Translations under genes and position numbers: made by a program | Virus record (IMG/VR): IMGVR_UViG_3300006919_000330 | Span: 1 to 27,786 of that record | Reading direction: 5' to 3' (one strand) | From: a virus | DNA: 27,786 nucleotides | The notes under the pieces: model-generated | What the model was told of the DNA's origin: nothing | Databases searched by the model: none | The model's input: the letters and a program-made list of their open reading frames with translations, nothing else | Part shown: positions 13,963-22,641 of the stretch, one piece after another | How positions within the stretch are numbered: position 1 is the stretch's first letter | Layout of the letters: every line of letters begins with the position of its first letter

Positions 13963-15867
13963 ATGGCAACCTATTTTGAAGTGATGAAATCGGCGTCAAA
14001 CGCCTTGAAGTCGGGCAATAAGGACGCAGCCAAAAAGCTGTATGATTTTGCGCAAACAATGAGTGACGCCCCAAGACAATCTGGTCCGGCAAACCCAAAT
14101 GGAGACCCACGGGCGCTTGATGCGCCAATTACGCCAACTCCGCCAGAAGTTGACAGGTTTGGTGACACGATACGCGACACAGTGGCGGGGCCATTGGCGG
14201 CTACCAAGGCGTCTGCGGCTGGCATCGTTGACCCATCCAAAAGCATCACCGGAAACGCATTGCCAGAATGGGTTCCAGATAACGCGCGTCGGCGCATTGG
14301 CGGAATGGGCGACATTGCCTTAACCGGTCTGAACGCCGCTGGCGCGGCTATCGCGGGAGGTGCGGGTATTGTCGGTGAAGTATTCGGCGGAAGCCCCGAA
14401 AATGAAAAGAGGCTGGCGCGGGACGTTATGGCCGCGTCTGAGGTGCTAGTTCCTGAAATGGCTGGGCCATCGGCAGCGGTTCGCGCTGTTAGGCGCGGGG
14501 AGAAGGCAGCGGAGAATATTTCGTCTTTCAACAAATCAAAAACAGCGCAGTCAGCCGATGACCTTGGCATAACGCCTAGCCTTGGAATGACAGGGAAAAC
14601 TGGTGCGCAAGTCGCCGCGACATTGGAAAAGGTTCCCTTCTCTGGCGGTGTTATTGCGAATGACGCTGCGCGTGTTGGGGCTGAGATTGAAACTGCATTC
14701 CATAAGATAAACTCTATGGGCGGTGGCATTGCGACACGGGCAGATAGCGCGGGCGCGTCAATACAGTCTGGCCTTAAGGACTTCACCGACACGGTTCGGG
14801 TGCGGGCTAAATCTCTATACGACAAGGTTGAGGCAAAAATACCGGCTGATACTGTTATAACAACACCAGAAACAGTTGCCGCCATGCGTGATCTAGTTTC
14901 TAAATTTGGCGATAACGAGGAATTAGTTAAGTTAATCGGTGTTGATAAGTGGTCGAGGATGGCGGACGCTCTTGATGGCGGCGTTTCATTCGCTGCGGCC
15001 AGAGAACTTAGATCACAACTTGGCGATGCTATCGGAAAATTATCAGGGCCATTTGCCAACCTTGACGGCGGGCGGATTAAGCAGGCTTACGCGAATCTCA
15101 CAACGGACCTTGAGGACGCCGCGCGTCTTGCTGGTGCCGGAAATGAGTGGGACCGTGCCACAAGTTACTACAGGTCAGCCTCAAAGCGCATAGACACGCA
15201 GCTTGATTCATTGATTAACGCCAAATCACCTGAACGGGCATTTGAGATATTCAGTGCCGCTACAAAGGGTGATAGGTCAACTTCTGACCTGAACAGGTTG
15301 CGAGCAGTTAAGCAGTCTATAGGCGAGCAGGAATGGGCAGACGTTTCTGCATCGATAGTCGACCGGCTTGGCCGTTCCGCTCCGGGGCAGCAGAACGCCG
15401 CTGGTGACGCATTTTCGGCGGTTAAGTTCCTTACGGAATGGAACAAGTTAGCACCTGATGCCCAAGCGATACTATTAAAGCCAGAAGCTAGGCGCGAATT
15501 ATCTAAGTTGTTGGATGTAATGGAATCCGCGAAGAAGGCTAATGTTGAGCGAAACTTCTCGAACACAGGAACCGTTGTCGGCAACCTTGGCCTTGCCCTA
15601 ACCGCAGGAATGGGGTCAACAACGGTTGCTGCCGGAATCGTCGGTGGTTCGCTTATCGGTTCGAAGGCGTTAACGAATGTTACATTTCTGCGGAGCGTCA
15701 ACGCCGCAGCAAAGGGGAACGACAAAGCGATAAAGGCGATGGCTGGCGGAAGCGGCCCGTTCGCGCAAGATGCTCAGGCCATTCTAAGAATTATGGCTAT
15801 AGAAACTTCAACAGGCGGGAACGCCAATTCGAACACGCGTCCAGCGGCAACCGCAGTAGGTAGATAA
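13963..15867 (+). CDS. Large ejection protein, P22 gp16-position (putative)
   Basis: A 634-residue protein in the place of P22 gp16. The ATG at 13963 follows AAGGAG; a TTG 18 bases upstream is less likely. The N-terminus is helical (ASNALKSGNKDAAKKLYDFAQ), a Gly/Ala-rich hydrophobic region spans about residues 100-140 (DIALTGLNAAGAAIAGGAGI), a long charged helical body follows, and a second hydrophobic Gly-rich stretch lies near residue 545 (NLGLALTAGMGSTTVAAGIV). Two potential membrane-active regions in a long helical protein fit an injection protein that inserts into the host envelope. No enzymatic motif seen. Assignment by context. Confidence 0.68.
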   Translation: MATYFEVMKSASNALKSGNKDAAKKLYDFAQTMSDAPRQSGPANPNGDPRALDAPITPTPPEVDRFGDTIRDTVAGPLAATKASAAGIVDPSKSITGNALPEWVPDNARRRIGGMGDIALTGLNAAGAAIAGGAGIVGEVFGGSPENEKRLARDVMAASEVLVPEMAGPSAAVRAVRRGEKAAENISSFNKSKTAQSADDLGITPSLGMTGKTGAQVAATLEKVPFSGGVIANDAARVGAEIETAFHKINSMGGGIATRADSAGASIQSGLKDFTDTVRVRAKSLYDKVEAKIPADTVITTPETVAAMRDLVSKFGDNEELVKLIGVDKWSRMADALDGGVSFAAARELRSQLGDAIGKLSGPFANLDGGRIKQAYANLTTDLEDAARLAGAGNEWDRATSYYRSASKRIDTQLDSLINAKSPERAFEIFSAATKGDRSTSDLNRLRAVKQSIGEQEWADVSASIVDRLGRSAPGQQNAAGDAFSAVKFLTEWNKLAPDAQAILLKPEARRELSKLLDVMESAKKANVERNFSNTGTVVGNLGLALTAGMGSTTVAAGIVGGSLIGSKALTNVTFLRSVNAAAKGNDKAIKAMAGGSGPFAQDAQAILRIMAIETSTGGNANSNTRPAATAVGR

Positions 15868-15869
15868 TC

Positions 15870-16745
15870 ATGGCAGACTTAATCAACATCGTTCAACAGC
15901 GCATCACGGATGACAACGACGATCCAGTTCCCGGCGCGAAAGTATACGTCTATCAGGTCGGGACCGTTATAGCCGAGACTGTTTATCAAGACAGCGGACT
16001 TGCCACGCCCCACACGACGCCGATCACGGCGGATGCAAACGGCCTTTTGCCGCGGATATTCCATAACGGCGCTGTAAAGGTTAACGTCCTTACTGCGGAC
16101 GATGTGCAGGTTTCAGGGTTCCCACTTGACCCGGTGCATTTCTCAACATCAGACCAAAGCGCGGCTGATGGTGTCAGCATAACACCAACCGGCGAATTAC
16201 CATATGCGGACGTGCAGGAGGCACTTGAGGGCAACGTTGCGCGTATTGTGGCCCTTGAGGATGCTAGTCAATCAGGTTCCCGCGTCCTGATCAGTGAAAC
16301 GGTCGCAGATAATACGGTCAGCGAATATTCATTTACATTGAACAACACGCTGTATCAAAAGCACGAGTTTGAATTGGACGGGGTTCTGCACGGCGGTGTT
16401 ACCAGCTTGCAGGCATATTTCGGGGCCGCTGGTGTGCTGGATGTTTCGGGGCAGGTCGACGCTATAGCTGGTGGGTCGTCTACGGTGACAGGCTTTACCG
16501 CCGCCGCATCTTTAATACTACAATCTACGACCAGCGCTGTACCCAAGACGGGCAAAATCGAGATATTTTCCGCCGGGAATTCAGCAGCAAAAACTGTCAT
16601 GATGAGCCGCATATCAGCAGATTCCGAGGCCAGAGACGTTTGGGCATCTGTGGACACGGCACAGGCTGACACGGCTTTCACTATTGAAGCCAGTTCCGGC
16701 AATATAACCAGCGGCACAATACGGCAATATGGCTACCTGAAATAA
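15870..16745 (+). CDS. Tail fibre/adapter protein with P22-tailspike-like head-binding domain
   Basis: A 291-residue protein. Residues 1-95 resemble the particle-attachment domain of P22-type tailspikes: GAKVYVYQVGTV, a TPITADANGLLP turn and FHNGAVKVNVLTADDVQVSG. A linker (GELPYADVQEALEGNVARIVALED) typical of fibre repeats follows. The C-terminal half is beta-rich and ends SGTIRQYGYLK. It has no long beta-helix or enzymatic part, so it is probably an adapter carrying the two larger adhesins encoded just downstream, or a short fibre. Two bases separate it from the ejection gene. Confidence 0.72.
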   Translation: MADLINIVQQRITDDNDDPVPGAKVYVYQVGTVIAETVYQDSGLATPHTTPITADANGLLPRIFHNGAVKVNVLTADDVQVSGFPLDPVHFSTSDQSAADGVSITPTGELPYADVQEALEGNVARIVALEDASQSGSRVLISETVADNTVSEYSFTLNNTLYQKHEFELDGVLHGGVTSLQAYFGAAGVLDVSGQVDAIAGGSSTVTGFTAAASLILQSTTSAVPKTGKIEIFSAGNSAAKTVMMSRISADSEARDVWASVDTAQADTAFTIEASSGNITSGTIRQYGYLK

Positions 16746-16778
16746 TAACCGCCAAGGCGCGGCAACAAGGAACACGAA

Positions 16779-18545
16779 ATGACACTTGGTATTTCTAATC
16801 TGAGCCTTGGACTGGCTGGCAACTCCACCGGCATATCGGCGGCGTTTACTGCGAGCATATCGGGCCTGACAAGTGGGCGAGCACAAACCGGCGTTTTGCT
16901 GACAGGCGCTATCGCCGGTCTTGTAGGCGGTGAAACCGTTGTGCATGTGTGGACCGAGGGTGGAACACCTATTGGCGGCGCAACAGCATCTACATTCACG
17001 CCAACCATCGGCGGCAACGTCTCAGACCTTGGGCTGCTTCGCTACGCTCCAACGGTTGACGGGACAGAGTACGCATCAGCGGCAGCTACCATTGCATATG
17101 CAGCGGGATCGGCAGCGGGTGCTTTGGGCGACCAATCCTGGACCGTTGATGCTGCGATTTCAACGCTTGACCCAACCGGCGACTTCACGCTTACGAACCT
17201 GACGGTCACATGGTCAGCCACCGGCCTGCCTACGGGTCTTTCAATCAATTCCGGCACGGGCGCAATCACTGGAACGCCAACGGTTCTTGGAACTGGCTCG
17301 TCAGTTGTTGTTATCGCCACAGACCAATATGGACGCACTGTGTCGAGCGGCTTTAGCGCAGATATTGTCGAGGCTTCTGCCGCACCTGTTTTATCCGGTT
17401 TCAGCATAGACGACACGGCAGACGACATAACAGTCACCACCGATGTTGATGCGACAATATACTGGCTTCGGACACCAACCGGCCCGGAAGCAAGTGCTGC
17501 GGATATTCGGGCGGGAACGGGTACGGACAGCGGATCATTCGCGGCGACCGCTGCGGGTTCACCCGTTACTGAAAACATCACATTCGCGGCTGGTACAGAT
17601 GGGGTGCAGCGTATCGACCTTGTGGCCCAAGTTGGGACGGGAACGCTCTCAAACGTTGTTGGTGGTGCTATCACCATTGATACGGTAGCACCAACGCTTG
17701 TTCCTGCGTCATGTACCCCTGCGGATGGGGCAACGGGCGTAGCGATTGATAGCAACATAACTCTTATTTTCTCTGAAACAGTCTTGGCTGGTAGCGGCAA
17801 TTTTACAATCTACGACACAAGCGGCCCGACATTGGTTGAAACGATTGCCGTGGGTGCTGCAACAATTGGTACAACGGACGTTGTTCTGAATCCGGTTTCT
17901 GATCTGTCAGCCTCGACCAGCTATTCAATCCGGTGGGAAGCTGGCGTAGTTGCCGATGCCGCTGGTAATGACGTAGCCGTGAATGCAACAGATACCTTGC
18001 TGAACTTCACAACGACATCTTCATCACCTACACTTTATGACGAAGATTATAGTGGTACTACTGACGCCTATGAGGTTAACTTCGATGCGGAACGCATATT
18101 CCAAGCCAACGATGGAACCCCGATTACGATCACACACAACAATACTGGTACGCCGAATGCGTCCTTGACTGCGGCCACGGATGGCCGAATAATCCTATCG
18201 GACACAACACTGGGGAATACAACGACTGTCTTGATTACAATCAAGTATGCACCGACTTGGTATTCCTCGATCTTTATCACGGCAAGGCCCTTCACGACTG
18301 GCGCAACATCCAGCGTAAAAAGCGGGGCATTTAGGTGGTTGCAGTCTGATAAGTCCACACAAACGGGCAGCGACTTTAATATAGTAAGTGGTTCCACCGC
18401 AAACGGCTTCGTTGCCTATAATGGGTCACAATCTCTTGGAACTGTACCAGGTGACGCCGGATACCTTCAAATAGAACTGGTATCTAATTTCGTCAGCGGG
18501 GAGACATCCTCAGTTCAAATTCACGATTTAACATTGGTGGTATAA
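16779..18545 (+). CDS. Tail fibre with bacterial Ig-like domains
   Basis: A 588-residue, Thr/Ser/Gly/Ala-rich, all-beta protein. In order: an N-terminal beta domain; a putative-Ig (He_PIG-type) module at about residues 116-197 with the hallmark GLPTGLSINSGTGAITGTP; a fibronectin-like stretch at about 200-300; an SbsA/Big_5-type Ig module from about 303 (PADGATGVAIDSNITLIFSE); and a C-terminal 170-residue domain, probably a jelly roll, ending VQIHDLTLVV. These domains are known for weak sugar and cell-surface binding in phage fibres. AAGGA precedes the ATG. It has almost no cysteines, fitting an extracellular fibre. Confidence 0.78.
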   Translation: MTLGISNLSLGLAGNSTGISAAFTASISGLTSGRAQTGVLLTGAIAGLVGGETVVHVWTEGGTPIGGATASTFTPTIGGNVSDLGLLRYAPTVDGTEYASAAATIAYAAGSAAGALGDQSWTVDAAISTLDPTGDFTLTNLTVTWSATGLPTGLSINSGTGAITGTPTVLGTGSSVVVIATDQYGRTVSSGFSADIVEASAAPVLSGFSIDDTADDITVTTDVDATIYWLRTPTGPEASAADIRAGTGTDSGSFAATAAGSPVTENITFAAGTDGVQRIDLVAQVGTGTLSNVVGGAITIDTVAPTLVPASCTPADGATGVAIDSNITLIFSETVLAGSGNFTIYDTSGPTLVETIAVGAATIGTTDVVLNPVSDLSASTSYSIRWEAGVVADAAGNDVAVNATDTLLNFTTTSSSPTLYDEDYSGTTDAYEVNFDAERIFQANDGTPITITHNNTGTPNASLTAATDGRIILSDTTLGNTTTVLITIKYAPTWYSSIFITARPFTTGATSSVKSGAFRWLQSDKSTQTGSDFNIVSGSTANGFVAYNGSQSLGTVPGDAGYLQIELVSNFVSGETSSVQIHDLTLVV

Positions 18546-18546
18546 A

Positions 18547-21192
18547 GTGGCATTCAAGAGGAACTCAACTATAACCGCGACGGTTTCGGCTGGCGCTCTT
18601 ATGCCGTTCACAAATGCAACATCGGCATCGGCTGATGCGTCCACCCTGTCATTTGATGCTTCGGTCCCCGTTGGGGCGGACCCTAACGGATCACCGATCA
18701 TTCTAAGCACAAACGCCTTCAACATAACCGGCGATACGCCAACCTCAGAGATTTTGGCCTCATACGCTGCCAACGGAATAATGATTGACCCCTACAATTC
18801 TGATGGGTTTGCAGACCCCGGCCAAGGTTTTGACGGTCGCATGGGCAATCTTGGGGGTAGATCGGCGACATATACAGCAGCCCTTAATGTTGCGCCGTCG
18901 TTGGCGGGAAATGGGTCAATCGCTGTTTCGGCTGGGTGGGAAGGAACAATTGTAAAAGCGGTTCGTAACCCTTCCCCCGCGAACGGGTATACATACGTCC
19001 AACAGTATGATGTTTATACCGTTTTAGCAGCCGCGCCCTTAGCTGGGGCCTTCCGTCCGCCAGTGAGTGCGACTTCTAAGGCCATTCTTGCCTATGAAAG
19101 TGATTTCGACGCAACGGTGCTGCGCAGTCTGACAATGCCAGCAAGCTGCCCGACACTTGCCGCAGCAAGTGCTGAAATACCTTTGAACTTCCCGTGGTAT
19201 GGGTGGGGACAGGAACGCTTTCGCGGCTGGCACGCCTTTGTCACGCCAACCGATAGTGGATATTCGGCATATATTGCCGGGTACATGGCGAACTGGTGGG
19301 ACGCGATGCATTCCAGCGCAGAATCGGCGGCGGACAAAAAAGCCGCTGCACTGAAGGCAATATGTCACGGTTATGACGTTTACGGCTTATATCTTCGTGG
19401 CCACACAATGGGCGTTGGTGCGGGTCAATGGCACGGCCATCTTTCCCAAATGGCAATCGCTGGTTTTCTGACTGGAAATCAAGACCTGATCGACGCGGCC
19501 TTTAGCGGCAACATGATGGGCAACATGGTTGGTGCCTTGGAATGGGTAGCAGCGGCACAGGTTGGCGATGATGTAGATTACCCGTCGCCAAGCGGTGTGG
19601 GCAGTCGATATGACGACACATATTTTCCGCAAAATGTTGGGATGCCAGCATATAAGGCTGCGGGAACGGGGTCCGGTATATTCAGACGTTACGTGGCGAC
19701 ATCCTTATGGGGGATACACACCGAAGTATTTTCAGTGGCTCTCATGCAAAATGGGCCAACTGGACAAACTGGTTTTGAGGCTATGGCAAGGGGTGGCGTA
19801 TATGGTCCAACCAACGAATATGCAAAGTCATTGGCTTATGTAGACAGATCACACACATGGATTCCGTTCCAGTATGGGGAAACAGGAATCCCCACAAGTT
19901 CCATTGACAAGTACAATGATTGGCGCGGAACGCTGGAAACAGATGGCTGGACGCGCTGGACCGGCGTTCCTGATACCCCAGATCAAACTTGGGTCGGCAA
20001 TACGCCGGAAGATACATCGCACCGATTTACAGCATCGGCCACGGCGGGCGAAGTTGATTGGGACTATACAGGGTGGGAATTTAACACCGAAGGGTCTCCA
20101 ACCTATGACATTCGATATTCGCTAGACCCCAACAACGTGCAGTTCGTTGAAGTGACGGACGTTGCCATATCCGGCACACAAGCGGGGCTTATGTCTGGTG
20201 TGCAACATCTGTTCGGCTGGCGTCAGGTGACGGCGTCTGGTGCGGCTGTATGGACGCCAAACCATCCGATTGATTCCGACACAAGGACCGGACTTAGAAA
20301 CATAGCAACGCCAGCAGGGACGCCAACGCTTGCGGTTCCTAGTTATTCCGGCCAGCCGGTTCCATCCCTGCACTACAGCCCCTATCCTGCATGGGGTGCG
20401 CCGTGGTTCGAGCCAATCAATACGGGTGTTGATCTTGATGTCGATGTTGTCACAATCGCGGCTGGCGTTGGGTATCCATCTGGGTATGGTTCTTCTGGTA
20501 TTACCTTCTCGTACAGGTGGTTTCTCGACGGCGTTCCGCAAGCCGAAACCAGTTATTTATTCACGCGGGTTGCAGCCGATGCCGGGAAGGTTCTAACGGC
20601 GGGTGTGACAGCAACAAATAGTCAAGGTTCATCGGCTGAATACATTACAGCCGGGGCGACGATACCCGCGCTTACAACGATTCCAGCAGGGACAATCATC
20701 GACACCACGTTTGAGGGCCGTCATATAATTGATTACGAGGGTATGACCTTCACAGACACGGGCGGTTATTTGCCCTTCCACCTTCCAACGAAGCAATTTA
20801 AGGAAAACCCGTCCGTTGGTATGGGGGCGATGCTCTTTGAAAACGAAGGTAGTACGCCGAATACAAACGCTCAATTTACAAGGGCGTTCGAAGTCGCAAG
20901 CTACAGAATTCAAGCCACAATCGTCGCTAACCATCGCCGGGATGGTGACACCACATACTCATGGACGCATGACCAGCTTTTGCGGATTAGGAACGCCGCG
21001 AACAATGTAACGTATCTGAGTGTTGATCTAAGCAAGGGCGACGAAACGACAGAAAGCGTCATTACGATTGACGAAACATTCGCCGTTACTGTGGCGGAAC
21101 AAGGCAAGCTGACATTTTCACAGCCAACAAACAGCGTCGGTGGTATAGGTGGCCCAATATTCATGACGTCACTAACCATAACGAAGGTCTAA
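18547..21192 (+). CDS. Large receptor-binding protein/tailspike, possible glycan-active
   Basis: At 881 residues the largest protein in the window, starting with GTG just after the fibre stop. The N-terminus is Ser/Thr/Ala-rich; residues about 200-480 are rich in Trp, Tyr, Gly and His, with ADKKAAALKAICHGYDVYGL and VGAGQWHGHLSQMAIAGFL, a helical pattern reminiscent of alpha/alpha-toroid polysaccharide-active enzymes. Around residues 627-708 lies an Ig-like module (FSYRWFLDGVPQ, DAGKVLTAGVTATNSQGSS). The last 170 residues look like a jelly roll ending FMTSLTITKV. No beta-helix repeats like those of P22 gp9 are obvious. Adhesin role is well supported by position; enzymatic activity is a guess. 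Confidence 0.68.
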   Translation: MAFKRNSTITATVSAGALMPFTNATSASADASTLSFDASVPVGADPNGSPIILSTNAFNITGDTPTSEILASYAANGIMIDPYNSDGFADPGQGFDGRMGNLGGRSATYTAALNVAPSLAGNGSIAVSAGWEGTIVKAVRNPSPANGYTYVQQYDVYTVLAAAPLAGAFRPPVSATSKAILAYESDFDATVLRSLTMPASCPTLAAASAEIPLNFPWYGWGQERFRGWHAFVTPTDSGYSAYIAGYMANWWDAMHSSAESAADKKAAALKAICHGYDVYGLYLRGHTMGVGAGQWHGHLSQMAIAGFLTGNQDLIDAAFSGNMMGNMVGALEWVAAAQVGDDVDYPSPSGVGSRYDDTYFPQNVGMPAYKAAGTGSGIFRRYVATSLWGIHTEVFSVALMQNGPTGQTGFEAMARGGVYGPTNEYAKSLAYVDRSHTWIPFQYGETGIPTSSIDKYNDWRGTLETDGWTRWTGVPDTPDQTWVGNTPEDTSHRFTASATAGEVDWDYTGWEFNTEGSPTYDIRYSLDPNNVQFVEVTDVAISGTQAGLMSGVQHLFGWRQVTASGAAVWTPNHPIDSDTRTGLRNIATPAGTPTLAVPSYSGQPVPSLHYSPYPAWGAPWFEPINTGVDLDVDVVTIAAGVGYPSGYGSSGITFSYRWFLDGVPQAETSYLFTRVAADAGKVLTAGVTATNSQGSSAEYITAGATIPALTTIPAGTIIDTTFEGRHIIDYEGMTFTDTGGYLPFHLPTKQFKENPSVGMGAMLFENEGSTPNTNAQFTRAFEVASYRIQATIVANHRRDGDTTYSWTHDQLLRIRNAANNVTYLSVDLSKGDETTESVITIDETFAVTVAEQGKLTFSQPTNSVGGIGGPIFMTSLTITKV

Positions 21193-21223
21193 CAGGGCAA
21201 CAGCCCGCAACAAAGGAAAGAAC

Positions 21224-21511
21224 ATGGCTAATCTATCTGAACAAGAGGCGAAACTGGTTGCATCTATGCAGGCGGATATGGTGACAGCGAAGAACGCGCT
21301 GCGTGATATTGCCGTTGCATCGCGCGAATTGATGCAGATCAATTACAAGGCTGGTCGAGCCGTTGATGGCAACGCTGCAATGCGTCTGCACGGTGCTGTT
21401 ACCAAGGTGCGCGGTGAACTCGTCATGGCCCATGCTGATGCGTCTGACGCGCTGGCGAACGCTTACGATGATGGCGGGCCGGTTGTTCTTGGTGGCGGCG
21501 GCGGTCGGTAA
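21224..21511 (+). CDS. Small helical hypothetical protein
   Basis: A 95-residue protein, helical and Ala-rich (EQEAKLVASMQADMVTAKNALRDIAVASRELMQI), ending in a glycine run (VVLGGGGGR). AAAGGAAAG gives a strong ribosome site. It lies between the receptor-binding protein and the membrane-protein genes of the lysis region; it could be a chaperone for the adhesin or a minor virion component. No family recognised. The stop overlaps the next ATG (TAATG). Confidence 0.6.
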   Translation: MANLSEQEAKLVASMQADMVTAKNALRDIAVASRELMQINYKAGRAVDGNAAMRLHGAVTKVRGELVMAHADASDALANAYDDGGPVVLGGGGGR

Positions 21512-21978
21512 TGGCCTGGACCGTCGCATATATCACGTTGCTTGCCATAGCCTTAGTTCTCGGCAAGCCAACATCCCGCGTTTGGGTGGTGATGATTGCC
21601 AACCTGATTGGAACGATTGTCCTACATGACAACTTTCTATCGGTCGGCATACTTGACCTTATATGCGTCGTGTTCCTTCTCGGCCATGATCGAACACAAA
21701 ACACGTTAGCGTTGCTTTTCGTCCTTATGCTGCCCGTTTATGTCGCGGGAAAGTATTTTGGGTGGGAAAAATCGACAACCTATGCGATAGTGGACCTGTT
21801 AGCTTACATTCAGCTTTGGGTCATTGGTCGTGCATGTTTTGGATTATCTAGTTTCAATAGGCCTCCTCGTGGACGCCGCAATCTTGGCATACATTTTGCA
21901 TCGACGCGGCGTAACGCTGGCCACGATCCTGCAATGGTTCCTCGAAGCTGGCAGGAAATAAACAATGGCAAAAGATGA
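21511..21978 (+). CDS. Polytopic membrane protein, holin candidate
   Basis: A 155-residue protein with about five hydrophobic segments in residues 2-110: WTVAYITLLAIALVLG, VWVVMIANLIGTIVL, ILDLICVVFLLG, LALLFVLMLPVYVAG and IVDLLAYIQLWVIG. The last 45 residues are suddenly polar and Arg/Pro/Asn-rich (NRPPRGRRNLGIHF) and look like out-of-frame sequence, while a good hydrophobic frame runs across the same bases at 21830-21961. Either two genes overlap here or the real protein ends differently. Position at the head of the lysis cassette fits a holin or other lysis membrane protein; no family recognised. Confidence 0.55.
   Translation: MAWTVAYITLLAIALVLGKPTSRVWVVMIANLIGTIVLHDNFLSVGILDLICVVFLLGHDRTQNTLALLFVLMLPVYVAGKYFGWEKSTTYAIVDLLAYIQLWVIGRACFGLSSFNRPPRGRRNLGIHFASTRRNAGHDPAMVPRSWQEINNGKR
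21830..21961 (+). CDS. Small overlapping membrane peptide (alternative frame)
   Basis: A frame shifted by +1 relative to the polytopic membrane gene, open from 21803 to TAA 21959-21961. From GTG 21830 it encodes 43 residues: LDYLVSIGLLVDAAILAYIL as a transmembrane helix, then HRRGVTLATILQWFLEAGRK as an amphipathic basic tail. It ends four bases before the next ATG, the spacing normal for this operon. Alternative starts are TTG 21824 and TTG 21839; none has a strong ribosome site. It may be an independent gene, the product of a frameshift from the upstream gene, or evidence of a base error in the sequence. Confidence 0.4.
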   Translation: MHVLDYLVSIGLLVDAAILAYILHRRGVTLATILQWFLEAGRK

Positions 21979-22201
21979 CGAACTTGAAAAGTACAGAACA
22001 GGACCGCCCGCCGACGAAACGGCTTGGCAAAAGATGCACCGTGCCGCAGATCGGGCAGACCAAACGTGGCTAGTGTCTAAGCCGATTGTTGCCGTTGTTG
22101 GTAATTGGCGGGCGCTAGCGGTCATCATGGCTATTGTGCTATACTTGAACAACCCGAAGATAATCGCGGCTTTGCGCGTTTTGGCGGGGGAAGGGCAATG
22201 A
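21965..22201 (+). CDS. Small single-pass membrane protein of the lysis region
   Basis: A 78-residue protein with a charged N-terminal half (KDDELEKYRTGPPADETAWQKMHRAADRADQTW) and one transmembrane helix at about residues 49-63 (WRALAVIMAIVLYLN), ending LRVLAGEGQ. AGGAAA precedes the ATG. It could be a pinholin-like or antiholin-like protein, but no family is recognised. The stop overlaps the next start (ATGA). Confidence 0.6.
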   Translation: MAKDDELEKYRTGPPADETAWQKMHRAADRADQTWLVSKPIVAVVGNWRALAVIMAIVLYLNNPKIIAALRVLAGEGQ

Positions 22202-22641
22202 GTATGACGCAAACTATTGTAGGTGGCGCAATCATGGTCGTATTAGGTTCGGCGGTTCTGCAAGGCGTGTTGCCATCGCCTGCCCCGATTGTCGTTCACA
22301 AGCTAGAATATCTGGATGGGGACGTATTTCAGGACAGGACGATCACGTCTGACGTGCCGTTTTTCATTTCATGGGCAGCGCAAGTCGTGTTCGCAGATAC
22401 GAATAGCATTGTTCCTTGGTGCGCTGGTTCTGGGGCCAATCCATACCCGCCAGGCCATAAGATCGTTAGCTTCCCTCTTGAAGATTGGACGGGAAAGCCC
22501 GGTGTTTGCACACCCGATTCATTGCCTGACGGTGAATACAAACTTGCAGTTGCATGGCGGTGGGGCGATGAAACAACGGGGGCCGAAAGCGCAGTGTTTA
22601 TAATCAAGGACGGCGTTCAGGTTAAGGGTGACGACAAATGA
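22198..22641 (+). CDS. Membrane-anchored periplasmic protein, unknown
   Basis: A 147-residue protein. The start is the ATG at 22198 (GGGGGAAGGG upstream, ATGA overlap); a longer frame from 22105 has no ribosome site and a poor N-terminus. Residues 5-25 form an uncleaved signal-anchor (TIVGGAIMVVLGSAVLQGV), followed by a beta-type periplasmic domain with two Cys (PWCAGSG and PGVCTPD) that might form a disulphide, and strand-like KLAVAWRWGDET near the end. It sits directly upstream of the amidase. Possibly a lysis accessory or envelope-interacting factor; no family recognised. Confidence 0.6.
   Translation: MSMTQTIVGGAIMVVLGSAVLQGVLPSPAPIVVHKLEYLDGDVFQDRTITSDVPFFISWAAQVVFADTNSIVPWCAGSGANPYPPGHKIVSFPLEDWTGKPGVCTPDSLPDGEYKLAVAWRWGDETTGAESAVFIIKDGVQVKGDDK

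Noticed and set aside
13971-15059. A 362-residue open frame on the minus strand
   Set aside because: It lies fully inside the ejection-protein gene, has low-complexity Ser/Ala/Pro composition expected of an antisense frame in GC-rich DNA, and no ribosome site or operon context.
17042-17800. A 252-residue minus-strand frame with a repetitive Pro/Val/Ala composition
   Set aside because: It is the antisense of the Ig-domain fibre gene; the plus-strand frame has clear domain motifs.
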